Source of the DNA: a bacterium BMS3Abin03
Lineage (GTDB): Bacteria; Bacteroidota; Ignavibacteria; Ignavibacteriales; Ignavibacteriaceae
Reading direction: 5' to 3'
DNA: 54,104 nt
Assembly: GCA_022340715.1 (NCBI GenBank)
Contig: JAJDNK010000068.1
Coordinates: forward strand, 1 to 54,104
The position numbers were made by a program, and so were the translations under genes. The notes under the pieces are model-generated. The model made no database searches. It was not told where the DNA came from and saw nothing but the letters and a program-made list of their open reading frames with translations. Position 1 is the first letter of the stretch; the number at the start of each line of letters is the position of its first letter. Of the stretch, positions 26,601 to 33,621 are shown in pieces.

Positions 26601-26909
26601 TATAAGCAAAATCTTCTTCTCATTTTTAAAGAAGGAATCAACAATGCTATAAAACACAGTAAATGTAAAACAATCCTTCTTGAAGCTAATGTTAAAGGCG
26701 ATTTGATAGACATGACTTTGAGCGATAACGGTTGCGGATATAACCAAGAAAATATCAATTTCGGAAATGGGATAAGGAACATTGAATCGAGAGCGGGCAA
26801 GATTAATGGAAAAGTGGAATGGATTTCCGGATCGGGAAACGGAACAACTTTGAAATTTGTTGGTAAGATAAGCAGGTTTAAAAAAATTAAATCATTTTTA
26901 AATAATTAA
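23694..26909 (+). CDS. Two-component beta-propeller sensor histidine kinase
   Basis: The 1071-residue sensor has a signal peptide (about 1-18). A periplasmic double propeller follows, made of many W-I-G-T-x-G-G-G-L-type blades (about 20-750), then a Y_Y_Y domain (about 765-825) and one transmembrane helix (about 832-852). A HisKA_3 dimerisation domain with phosphorylated His873 in ADLHDNVGSSLTEIS and an HATPase domain with DNGCGY and GNGIRNIESRAG complete it. It resembles Bacteroides polysaccharide-sensing hybrids but lacks the fused receiver and AraC domain. The regulator gene follows 11 bases downstream. Confidence 0.95.
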   Translation: MNKIVFILVISITCRIFAGVQDYTFRQIKVEDGLSQSTVLTSLQDNRGFMWFGTIDGLNRYDGYNFTIYVNDPGDSTSISDNLIKCLFEDNKKQLWIGTANGYLNKFDINTESFKRYNVKNFLETEIELPGSYFDYPLVFSRNNNVSVTSIVEDSKGNLWLSTWGNGIIRFDPKNETAKHFYHSTEDKNSLGSNRATKILIDNDSTIWIGTFGGGLNKMIVGNSSGTEKFTFTSYGNVPGRSDYLGDNRIITLLEDKDKDIWLGTYSGGLCRIKKNQKTLLPEFVKVIRYIYQEKNKHGLSNNTVMDITQDNSGYIWIGTFGGGMDRFDKATGDFLHFLNDPSDPTSFPENDILSLSLDRSGIVWVGSHVGGGVTLVRENRTKFNVLKSVPGNPNSLNDGIVWSIFEDKNNDLWMGTYRGGLNLFDEKSGEFKAFKNDPQDTNSLSSNHIRAIEEDRFGNFWIGTYSGGVNKYNPETRLFTRYVHNDNDSNSISGNQIQDIFVESDTVIWVGTFGAGLNKLTFDKNSAVSSPHVTVYRNDPTNPYSLSDDRVYVIYKDMESTMWIGTSGGGLCKFDETTGKFTSYVKDPNNPNSLNNNRVMSILEDSHNKLWIGTSGGGLSKLDRETNSFKSYTQKNGLSSAVVYGILEDNSNNLWLSTDNGIFKFNIDNESFAHFNMEDGLQSQEFNGGSYFKSSDGRMYFGGINGINYFYPDSIRTNFYVPPVVITSVNILTTQMKGDFNEIILSHNQNFISFEFSALDYSNPAENQYAFMLEGLDNEWKNVDSERRIANYINLPPGEYYFHVIGSNSDGLWNRSGTTVKLTINPPFWLTWWFITLVIIIAGTTVYYLSTLKIKQQLAIERLKTKLAADLHDNVGSSLTEISILSEVAAQTNNGLGDSKVLKSISETARQLVDTMSDIVFVVNPERDSLHDLIIKIKDSYYDFLTSAGISFRVRNIDKADDIKLPMDYKQNLLLIFKEGINNAIKHSKCKTILLEANVKGDLIDMTLSDNGCGYNQENINFGNGIRNIESRAGKINGKVEWISGSGNGTTLKFVGKISRFKKIKSFLNN

Positions 26910-26920
26910 TAATACGCTAA

Positions 26921-27556
26921 ATGATAAACGTAGCAATTGTTGAAGATAATCATACGATAAGAGAAGGATTAGCCGCATTGATAAACGGTACCAATGATTA
27001 CAAATGTATCGGTACATTCTATGACTGTGAATCATTTCTTAAAAATCTTGATAAGATGAATCCCGATGTTGTGTTAATGGATATAGCCCTGCCCGGAATG
27101 AACGGTATAGAGGGAATAAAAATGGCTGTTGAAAAAAAGCCTGAGCTTAATGTACTAATGCTGACTGTACATGAAGAAAGCGATAAAGTTTTTGATGCAT
27201 TATGTGCCGGAGCATGCGGCTATCTTGTTAAGAAAACTCCTCCCTTCAGACTTTTAGAAGCAATTAAGGAAGTAAGTGAGGGGGGGTCGCCTATGAGCTC
27301 GAGGATTGCACGCCAGGTAATAAATGCATTTAAAGATGTTAAGGCAACAGCGGAGGAAGAAGAATACAATTTAAGCTCAAGAGAAAAGGAAGTGCTTAAT
27401 CTGCTTGCTGTTGGAAATAACTACCAGGAAATAGCAAACGATCTGTTCATAAGTGTAGATACGGTACGTCATCACATAAGAAATATTTACAAAAAACTTC
27501 ACGTTCATTCTGGCTCTGAAGCCGTGGCAAAAGCAATTCGTAAAAAACTCATCTGA
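26921..27556 (+). CDS. NarL/FixJ-family response regulator (partner of the propeller kinase)
   Basis: The 211-residue protein has a receiver domain with acidic pocket Glu8-Asp9, phospho-acceptor Asp54 in VVLMDIALPGMNG and a Lys in the KKTPPF loop. A LuxR-type helix-turn-helix follows (LSSREKEVLNLLAVGNNYQE, VDTVRHHIRNIYKKL). It is co-transcribed with the sensor. A 7-bp hairpin lies about 70 bases after the stop. Its targets cannot be read from the sequence. Confidence 0.95.
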   Translation: MINVAIVEDNHTIREGLAALINGTNDYKCIGTFYDCESFLKNLDKMNPDVVLMDIALPGMNGIEGIKMAVEKKPELNVLMLTVHEESDKVFDALCAGACGYLVKKTPPFRLLEAIKEVSEGGSPMSSRIARQVINAFKDVKATAEEEEYNLSSREKEVLNLLAVGNNYQEIANDLFISVDTVRHHIRNIYKKLHVHSGSEAVAKAIRKKLI

Positions 27557-27626
27557 ATTGTTTAACCCGCATACAAACCACATTGAAGTCCCGATTAAAG
27601 CCTAATTTTGGACATATCGTAAATAA

Positions 27627-27646
27627 AACCGCATAAACGTGCGGTT
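27627..27646 (+). terminator. Hairpin after the response regulator, weak terminator candidate
   Basis: A perfect 7-bp stem (AACCGCA / TGCGGTT) with a 6-base loop lies in the 208-base gap after the regulator gene. The downstream sequence is pyrimidine-rich but has no clean T-run. Confidence 0.4.
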
Positions 27647-27764
27647 GCTTACCCTTCTTATTTTATTAGTTTGAACACAGAAAAAAGATAAACAGGCTCT
27701 TACAGGTTTCTTTTAACTAATACAGTAATAAAAATTCAATTTTAAAATCAAAAAGGATAAAAAA

Positions 27765-28031
27765 ATGGATGAAGTAAATGTTGCCAGAACATTGAATAAT
27801 CCTCTATCTGATCTAATCAGTGATGATGTTTTTGAACTGCTGTTTAGCAGGGGATTGATTCATGAAAGAGCTGTAAGAGACTACAAGATCCGTATGAAAT
27901 TTAAAGCTCTCCGTGCTCAAAAAGTAAGAACCGGGGATGCGATTGATACTTTAAGAGAAGAGTATCCTTACCTTCAATTTGATACGATTAGAAAAATAGT
28001 GCACAATCCTCCCAAGCAAACCAACAACTAA
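27765..28031 (+). CDS. Small basic protein of unknown function
   Basis: The 88-residue protein has a good AAAGGAT ribosome site. It is rich in charged helices (HERAVRDYKIRMKFKALRAQ) and ends FDTIRKIVHNPPKQTNN. The C-terminal half, with RTGDAIDTLREEYPYLQFDT, could form a helix-turn-helix, but I recognise no family. It stands alone after the two-component pair and before a converging pseudogene, with a large hairpin just after its stop. Confidence 0.75.
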   Translation: MDEVNVARTLNNPLSDLISDDVFELLFSRGLIHERAVRDYKIRMKFKALRAQKVRTGDAIDTLREEYPYLQFDTIRKIVHNPPKQTNN

Positions 28032-28060
28032 ATTTTAGGGATACTTTTCAAAATCCTGTT

Positions 28061-28099
28061 GCCTCCCCTGATTTTCTCAACGAATAATCAGAAGGAGGC
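28061..28099. terminator. Long imperfect hairpin between converging genes
   Basis: GCCTCC / GGAGGC and CTGATT / AATCAG form a two-part stem interrupted by a small bulge, just after the 88-residue gene. A second small stem, GGTAAAA / TTTTACC (28104-28122), follows and overlaps the end of the pseudogene. Together they probably end transcription. Confidence 0.5.
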
Positions 28100-28117
28100 T
28101 TCAGGTAAAATAGTTTT

Positions 28118-29427
28118 TTACCTTCTCCCAATTAATATTATCGCTTTGTTACCTTCTCCTCCCGTGGCTGCCAGAATGTTATCCTTTATTTCTACTCTCC
28201 CAAAGGCTCCTGAATTCATATATGTTATATACTGATAGTTTTTCCAGCTTATCCCATTATAATGCATAAGTAATCCATATGCACCCGAAATAACTATATC
28301 ATTAAAATTGCTTCCTCTAATACCTGTTTTGTAATAAGGCGGCATACTGTTATCATGTATCCATTCATTCCCTAAATGTTTTGCTGCGTAAAAACCATCA
28401 CCACCGATAAAATACTTCCTGCCGGGAATGAACCGGACCGTATTCAATGCCCAGGATAGACCTGCGTTGTTAATTTTTTCAGCATTGTTTCCAATTATTT
28501 TTATAACCTCACTTCCTGGTCTACAAATTGATTTGATGCAACGCATAGAATTTCATCTTCACCTGTATCGGGATTATAACTTCCCCATACATCATTGATT
28601 GATAAATCTGTCCCGCTTTCTATTTTATTCCATACTCCGTTTTGGTAATGGGCAATAAATCCGCTACCACTAACAACGTAGAAGTCACTCCGTGATATTC
28701 CCCATATTTTGATTGCTGATCCATTTAATTGTCTAATTAAAGAACAATCATTTGTGAATTCCGTCCCGTTATAATGAGAAATACTACCGTTGATATGAGC
28801 AAATAGTAAATCATTTGATGAAAAAGCAAAAATCGTCTTAATTGGAGGGTAGGTTACACCTCCGCAAGCATTAGTCTTTATCCTTATCAATTCCCACTGA
28901 TTCCCATTCCAGTGTACAGTATTATAAGCGTTCGGGTCAGGCTGTCCAAGAGAATCAAGCAGATAAATTTCTCTAACTGCCCAGATATTATTTTCATCTA
29001 TTATTGCTACGTCATAAAGTGTACAACTTCCTGCCTGTCCGCCAAAGGTATATTTCTCAAATGTGAAGTTGTGGCTTGTTGTATCAAGTGTTGTAAGGCT
29101 TACCTTATTGCTTTTCAAATCTATAGGCGGAGATTTTAGTCCATTTACATAGAATGTATAATTTGTATTTGGCAAAAGTGAATCTATGTATAGAAGTGTA
29201 TCGGCTTTATCCAATATTATATCGTCAATGATAGAATCATCTTTCAGCAATAATACAGTTATTGGTAATTGTGAGTTGGAGACAGTTAACTTTAGCCAGG
29301 CTTCGGTGCAGGAAACGTCTTCGAGTTTTAATGTTATTCCGGTTCCATTTACAGGCGGTTCGGTTGTGTTGCAAGAGAGCAATAAGCTTATAACGCTTAA
29401 AAATAGAATAACTATTTTAACGGACGT
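28118..29427 (-). pseudogene. Frameshifted beta-propeller-like lipoprotein gene
   Basis: Two overlapping frames form one gene. The upstream frame encodes a lipoprotein signal (VKIVILFLSVISLLLSC, lipobox Cys at 29373-29371), a fibronectin-like segment and propeller-like repeats such as ENNIWAVREIYLLD. It shifts to the second frame near 28515, where restoring one G in a GG pair joins VDQ to GSEVIKIIGN. The second frame then runs to a normal-looking end (GGEGNKAIILIGRR, stop 28118). The signal has no ATG, GTG or TTG in front of it. An AAGGGGG ribosome-like site precedes ACG at 29427-29425. Two lesions suggest decay, although a base error could explain either. The family, often mislabelled glucosyltransferase, is common in Ignavibacteria as I recall. 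Confidence 0.75.
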
Positions 29428-29659
29428 TAAGTCCCCCTTGGATGCTAATAATAAAAATTTACTTATAAATTATGGAAAAAATAATTATCAATCCTGTTAA
29501 ATAAAGCTCAACCTTTAGTGATATTAGCATTAAAGTCTCAAATAAAAACAGAACGAAAAATCCAGGTATAAAACCTGTTAAAACCTCTTTTCAAAATCCA
29601 ACTTTATTACTAACTTGCTGTAATAATGTAATTCTTAAGATTTCGTAAGTGAGGAGAAA

Positions 29660-30310
29660 ATGAAGTGTCCTTCCTGCGGGAAAGAAAACAGCGCAGGTTC
29701 AAAATTTTGCAAACATTGCGGCACCAGCCTTGATCAGAAATTCAAAACCTGTAAAAACGGACATAACTACGATTCTTCTTTAGGTGAATGTCCTTACTGT
29801 CCTAAATCTGAAGTGGCAACGGTAATAAAAACCGCAACCCAGAGTCAGAAAACTGTTATTGATAAACAAGCAAACATTAAAACTTCACCGGATATTACAA
29901 AAACTAGAGCCGAAGCTGCAAAAACTGTAGTCGCTTCAACTCCTGAACAGAAAACGGTTATACAGGATGAATCTCCAATAGAAAAAACCGTACAAAAAAC
30001 TACTCTAGGTAAAAAATTAGCTGGCTGGATTGTAAGCTTTGATCTCGATCCTTCCGGTACGGATTTCAAAATTTTTGAAGGAAGAAACAAGCTTGGTAAA
30101 AGCAATGCCTGCAATATTGTTGTGAACGATGCAAGCATATCCGATGAACATGCACTCCTTTTTTATGGAGATAATAAAATCATTTTACAGGACGAACTTT
30201 CAACATACGGTACGTTCGTAAATGATAAACGAATCAATGAAAGAGCTCAGTTAAAAGACGGGGATAAAATTAAATTCGGCAATATTTCATTTACTATAAA
30301 AATCATTTGA
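29660..30310 (+). CDS. Zinc-ribbon/FHA adaptor protein
   Basis: The 216-residue cytoplasmic protein has a zinc ribbon (CPSCGKEN...CKHCG, residues 3-20) and a second Cys pair (CPYCPKS). A Thr-rich linker (about 50-115) with repeated T-V-I/V motifs follows, then an FHA domain (about 120-216) with SISDEHALL and GTFVNDK. FHA domains bind phosphothreonine. Here the usual Arg of the GR-S motif is Lys (LGKSNA). The GTGAGGAG ribosome site is strong. It opens a run of seven genes ending in a Ser/Thr kinase, so it is probably both substrate and reader of that kinase (inference). Confidence 0.9.
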   Translation: MKCPSCGKENSAGSKFCKHCGTSLDQKFKTCKNGHNYDSSLGECPYCPKSEVATVIKTATQSQKTVIDKQANIKTSPDITKTRAEAAKTVVASTPEQKTVIQDESPIEKTVQKTTLGKKLAGWIVSFDLDPSGTDFKIFEGRNKLGKSNACNIVVNDASISDEHALLFYGDNKIILQDELSTYGTFVNDKRINERAQLKDGDKIKFGNISFTIKII

Positions 30311-30369
30311 TGAATCTCCTGAAGATATTATTTATAAGTTTTTCATATTAACAAGAATTAAGTGATGAT

Positions 30370-31413
30370 TTGAAACTACATCTCGTTATTGGTAATCATT
30401 CCGATGTGGGCAAAGCACGTGAAAGGAATGAAGATTATTTCGGTTCATTCAGTGGAGATTTTGGAAACCTTCTTGTGGTATGTGACGGAATGGGGGGACA
30501 TAAAGGCGGCGAGATAGCTTCGAGACTAGCAGTAGAAACACTAAAAAATCATTTTGAAAAATTATCCGAAGACTTTAATCCTGCGGAAGAGATAAAAAAA
30601 GCTCTTCAGGAAGCGAATGATTCAATAATCGAAACAGCAGAACGCGATTCTTCACTCTCCGATATGGGTTCAACAGTTGTACTGGTTTTAATCAGAGACA
30701 ATCTTGCTTATTGCGCGAGTCTTGGAGACAGCCGGATCTATCTTGTGGCAGAAAACAGTATTCGCCAGTTTACCAAGGATCATTCTCTTGTTCAGCAAAT
30801 GGTTGACTCAAATATGATCACCGAAGAGGAAGCAAAAGATCATCCGAAGAAAAATGTGATTACAAAAGCATTAGGAATAGACGAAGCATTGGAACCAGAC
30901 ATGCTGGAACCGCTGGAACTTAAAGAAAACAATAAATTGATCTTATGTACAGATGGTTTAACATCAACGGTGAACAAAGAAGAAATCCTGGAACAGGTTG
31001 AGAATAATTCACCCCAGCAGGCTTCACAAAAATTAGTCGATCTTGCAAATGAAAGAGGTGGTGCTGATAATATTACTGTACAGGTTGTTTCCTTTTCTTC
31101 AAAAAAGCCTGCAGAAAAAGTAAAGGCAATATCGGGCAACAATTTATTAATGTATAGTGTTCTTATAATTGCTTTATTAGCCTTGACACTTGTGCTAATA
31201 AAATTTGAAGTTATAAGTTTCGGCAAGGAACCACAAAAAACTTTGGAAAATAATATTGGCACAATACAAAATAAGACAGAAGACAAACTAAATTCGAACC
31301 GGGTAATTCATAAAACTAAAAAGGATTCTATAGTTAATGAATCGGTAAAATCCGATTCGTTAATTAAAAACAACGAAGAGGAGGCAATTGATGAACAACC
31401 AAATGAAAGATAA
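30370..31413 (+). CDS. Membrane-anchored PP2C-family Ser/Thr phosphatase
   Basis: The 347-residue protein has all PP2C motifs: RNEDYFG, VVCDGMGGHKGGE, SDMGSTVVLVLI, ASLGDSRIYL, LCTDGLTS and GGADNITVQVV. They hold the metal-binding aspartates. The catalytic domain (about 1-245) is followed by one helix (about 257-277) and a charged tail outside the membrane. The only in-frame start is TTG at 30370, with a poor ribosome site. It should reverse the action of the kinase at the end of the run. Its last 23 bases overlap the protease gene. Confidence 0.93.
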   Translation: MKLHLVIGNHSDVGKARERNEDYFGSFSGDFGNLLVVCDGMGGHKGGEIASRLAVETLKNHFEKLSEDFNPAEEIKKALQEANDSIIETAERDSSLSDMGSTVVLVLIRDNLAYCASLGDSRIYLVAENSIRQFTKDHSLVQQMVDSNMITEEEAKDHPKKNVITKALGIDEALEPDMLEPLELKENNKLILCTDGLTSTVNKEEILEQVENNSPQQASQKLVDLANERGGADNITVQVVSFSSKKPAEKVKAISGNNLLMYSVLIIALLALTLVLIKFEVISFGKEPQKTLENNIGTIQNKTEDKLNSNRVIHKTKKDSIVNESVKSDSLIKNNEEEAIDEQPNER

Positions 31414-32176
31414 AATATCGGGATTATTTTCATCTCTTTTTACCGGAATATTTATTTTTCTCTTTTTTACAGTCACCCCGGAAATTAAAGCACAGGATGA
31501 GGACATTGTGAAGGATTTGTTGAAAACCGTTGACATCCTGAATGAAACGCTTCTTGATATGACTGCTCTTACGGACGATCAGGAAAATGCTATTGGTGAA
31601 GAAATGGATAAGCAAATCTCTCAGGATCTTCGATTTACAAATGAAAGAAAGTTCGATCTTAAAAGCATATTCAAAAAACTTATGAAATACGTAGAAAGAA
31701 AAAGTATCAATTATAATTATAAGGTTGTGCAAACCGATGAGGTAAATGCTTATGCAATTTCCGGTGGATATATGTACGTAAATACCGGCATCCTGGATTT
31801 CTTAGACGATGAAAATGAAATCGCTTTTGTTCTTGCGCATGAGATTTCTCACAATGAAAAGAAACATTGTATAAAAAGAGTTCAATATGCAGCACTTGCA
31901 ACTTCTGTAGATCCAAGCTTTGGTGAAATAGTGCAGATGGCTTATAACATGTATTCATTGCCTTTCAGTAAGTATGATGAATTTGAAGCAGATGATAACG
32001 GTGTATTTCTTATGCAAAAAGCAGGATATGATAAATCCGGTGCTGTCTCTTTCTTCGAAAAATTAGAAGAACTGGAAAAGGAATATGGAATAGACCAGAG
32101 AGATGCGGTAAATGATTTTATCTCTTCTCATCCGACTGCAAAAGAAAGACGCGAAAGAATTCTTAAAATGGATTGA
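31391..32176 (+). CDS. Secreted M48-family zinc metalloprotease
   Basis: The 261-residue protein has a Sec signal (residues about 9-36, cleaved near IKA-Q) and an M48 peptidase domain. HEISH (His150, His154) and the third ligand Glu199 in EFEADDNG are visible, and SSHPTAKERRERI closes it. Periplasmic relatives such as BepA and LoiP degrade or rescue misassembled outer-membrane proteins. I chose the ATG at 31391 since GAGGAGG lies 6 bases before TTG-ATG. It overlaps the phosphatase gene, so translation is coupled, which ties envelope proteolysis to the phosphorylation system (inference). Confidence 0.93.
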   Translation: MNNQMKDKISGLFSSLFTGIFIFLFFTVTPEIKAQDEDIVKDLLKTVDILNETLLDMTALTDDQENAIGEEMDKQISQDLRFTNERKFDLKSIFKKLMKYVERKSINYNYKVVQTDEVNAYAISGGYMYVNTGILDFLDDENEIAFVLAHEISHNEKKHCIKRVQYAALATSVDPSFGEIVQMAYNMYSLPFSKYDEFEADDNGVFLMQKAGYDKSGAVSFFEKLEELEKEYGIDQRDAVNDFISSHPTAKERRERILKMD

Positions 32177-32230
32177 TCATAAATAGTAATTTGAACTAAA
32201 ACCTTTTAAATCTCTGAAAAGGACCAAAAA

Positions 32231-32707
32231 ATGTTTTGCCCGAACTGCGGATTTGAAAATGAGGAAGATGCAAAATTTTGTAATAGCTGTGGTAAGCCTC
32301 TAATTCTGGATCAACAGGCTTCACAAAATACCCAACAAAAATTTAATCCCTATTTAAATGTTGAAAATAATTCAGGACAGGGAAAAATGGCAGGCCTGCC
32401 ACCTCAGCTTTACGGATGGAATTGGGGTGCATTCTTCTTAAACTGGATCTGGGGAATAGGTAACAATACTTTTATTGCCTTATTATGTCTTCTTCCTTTG
32501 ATAAATATTGTAATGATCTTTGTACTCGGCGCAAAAGGAAACGAGTGGGCATGGCAAAATAAAAGATGGCAGAGCATTGAACATTTTAAAAGAGTGCAGC
32601 GGCTCTGGGCTATATGGGGATTTATCTTATTTGCATTAGGAATTATCTTTTCAATTTTAATTGTGCTAGTAGCAATAGCAGCATCAGGAAGCTATAATAA
32701 TTATTAA
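32231..32707 (+). CDS. Zinc-ribbon membrane protein
   Basis: The 158-residue protein starts with a zinc ribbon (CPNCGFENEEDAKFCNSCG). A linker leads to a membrane part with GWNWGAFFLNWIWGIGNNT, two or three helices and the amphipathic GNEWAWQNKRWQSIEHFKRV. This arrangement is a widespread family of unknown function, related in layout to DUF2628 proteins. An AAAAGGACC ribosome site precedes the ATG. Its zinc ribbon resembles that of the FHA adaptor three genes upstream, so both may dock on a common partner (inference). Confidence 0.85.
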   Translation: MFCPNCGFENEEDAKFCNSCGKPLILDQQASQNTQQKFNPYLNVENNSGQGKMAGLPPQLYGWNWGAFFLNWIWGIGNNTFIALLCLLPLINIVMIFVLGAKGNEWAWQNKRWQSIEHFKRVQRLWAIWGFILFALGIIFSILIVLVAIAASGSYNNY

Positions 32708-32748
32708 GTCTTCTCAATAATTGAGACTGAATTTTGATGAAGGGCAGT

Positions 32749-33621
32749 ATGTTTAAACTTATTCTACCGGCGGTTTTATTTGTAGTTATAATTTTTATAG
32801 CGACTAACAGATTTATCTGTTCCCATTCCGGTCTTGCACCCCAGTTTAAAGAAATCACGAAAAGTAAGATTGTAGATTTTAATTCTGATTCACTTTGGAT
32901 TAATATTAATGCAATAGCTGAAAACGAAAATAGTTTTAAAATAGAAATTGAAAATATGCATGCATATATTTTACAGGATGAAATTTCTCTCGGTAAAGCA
33001 AATAGAAATGAAAAGTGGGAAATAGAAGCTGATGATACTGGTGAGATACAAATCCATACTGTGCTTGATACTAAAAAAATATTGAAGATAATAAGCGATG
33101 AACCAGACAGCTTACGTTTAAAACTTGTAGGCGGTGCAGATGCTGACTTGGGATTAATAACTATGCCTGTTGATATAGATATTAATTTCAGTGTTCCCGT
33201 AAAAGAACAATTATCAAGAACAGTGCAGGAAGACACAGATAATGATAAAATAATTAAAATAAAATCTGCAGGACTAAAGAATTTAAATTTAGGCGGTTCG
33301 ATTGTGGAAATCGGATTTGAGATTCAAAATCCATACGGAATAAAGTTCTCTGTTGAAAGTTATGCCTCTACACTTTTTATAGACGGTAAAGAGTTAGGTG
33401 AAGGTAATATCAGCAAACGGATTGAAGTTAAGAAAAAAGGTGAAATGAGTGAAGGCAAGATCACTTACAAACTCAGCAACACCAAGACTTTGAGATCTTT
33501 ATTTGGATCGTTCTTTTCCGGAAAGCTGGAATATGTAACAAAGGGGAACCTAATAATTAAAATCCTTGGATATGATATTAAAATTCCTTACACAAAGAAA
33601 GGAGTGTTGGCTATATTATGA
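32749..33621 (+). CDS. LEA14-like (WHy domain) membrane-anchored protein
   Basis: The protein (about 291 aa) has an N-terminal hydrophobic anchor (LILPAVLFVVIIFIA) and probably two WHy/LEA14-like beta-sandwich units outside the cytoplasm. The second includes LNLGGSIVEIGFEIQNPYGI and LFIDGKELGEGNIS, and the first is weaker. WHy domains occur in desiccation and envelope proteins; their molecular role is unclear. I use the ATG at 32749, which has AAGGG four bases before it. ATG 32737 and TTG 32734 are alternatives. Its stop overlaps the next start (ATGA), coupling it to the FHA-ABC exporter, for which it may be a periplasmic partner (inference). Confidence 0.8.
   Translation: MFKLILPAVLFVVIIFIATNRFICSHSGLAPQFKEITKSKIVDFNSDSLWININAIAENENSFKIEIENMHAYILQDEISLGKANRNEKWEIEADDTGEIQIHTVLDTKKILKIISDEPDSLRLKLVGGADADLGLITMPVDIDINFSVPVKEQLSRTVQEDTDNDKIIKIKSAGLKNLNLGGSIVEIGFEIQNPYGIKFSVESYASTLFIDGKELGEGNISKRIEVKKKGEMSEGKITYKLSNTKTLRSLFGSFFSGKLEYVTKGNLIIKILGYDIKIPYTKKGVLAIL

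Noticed and set aside
28118-28546. Separate 142-residue gene
   Set aside because: It lacks a plausible start and is the continuation of the frameshifted lipoprotein gene.
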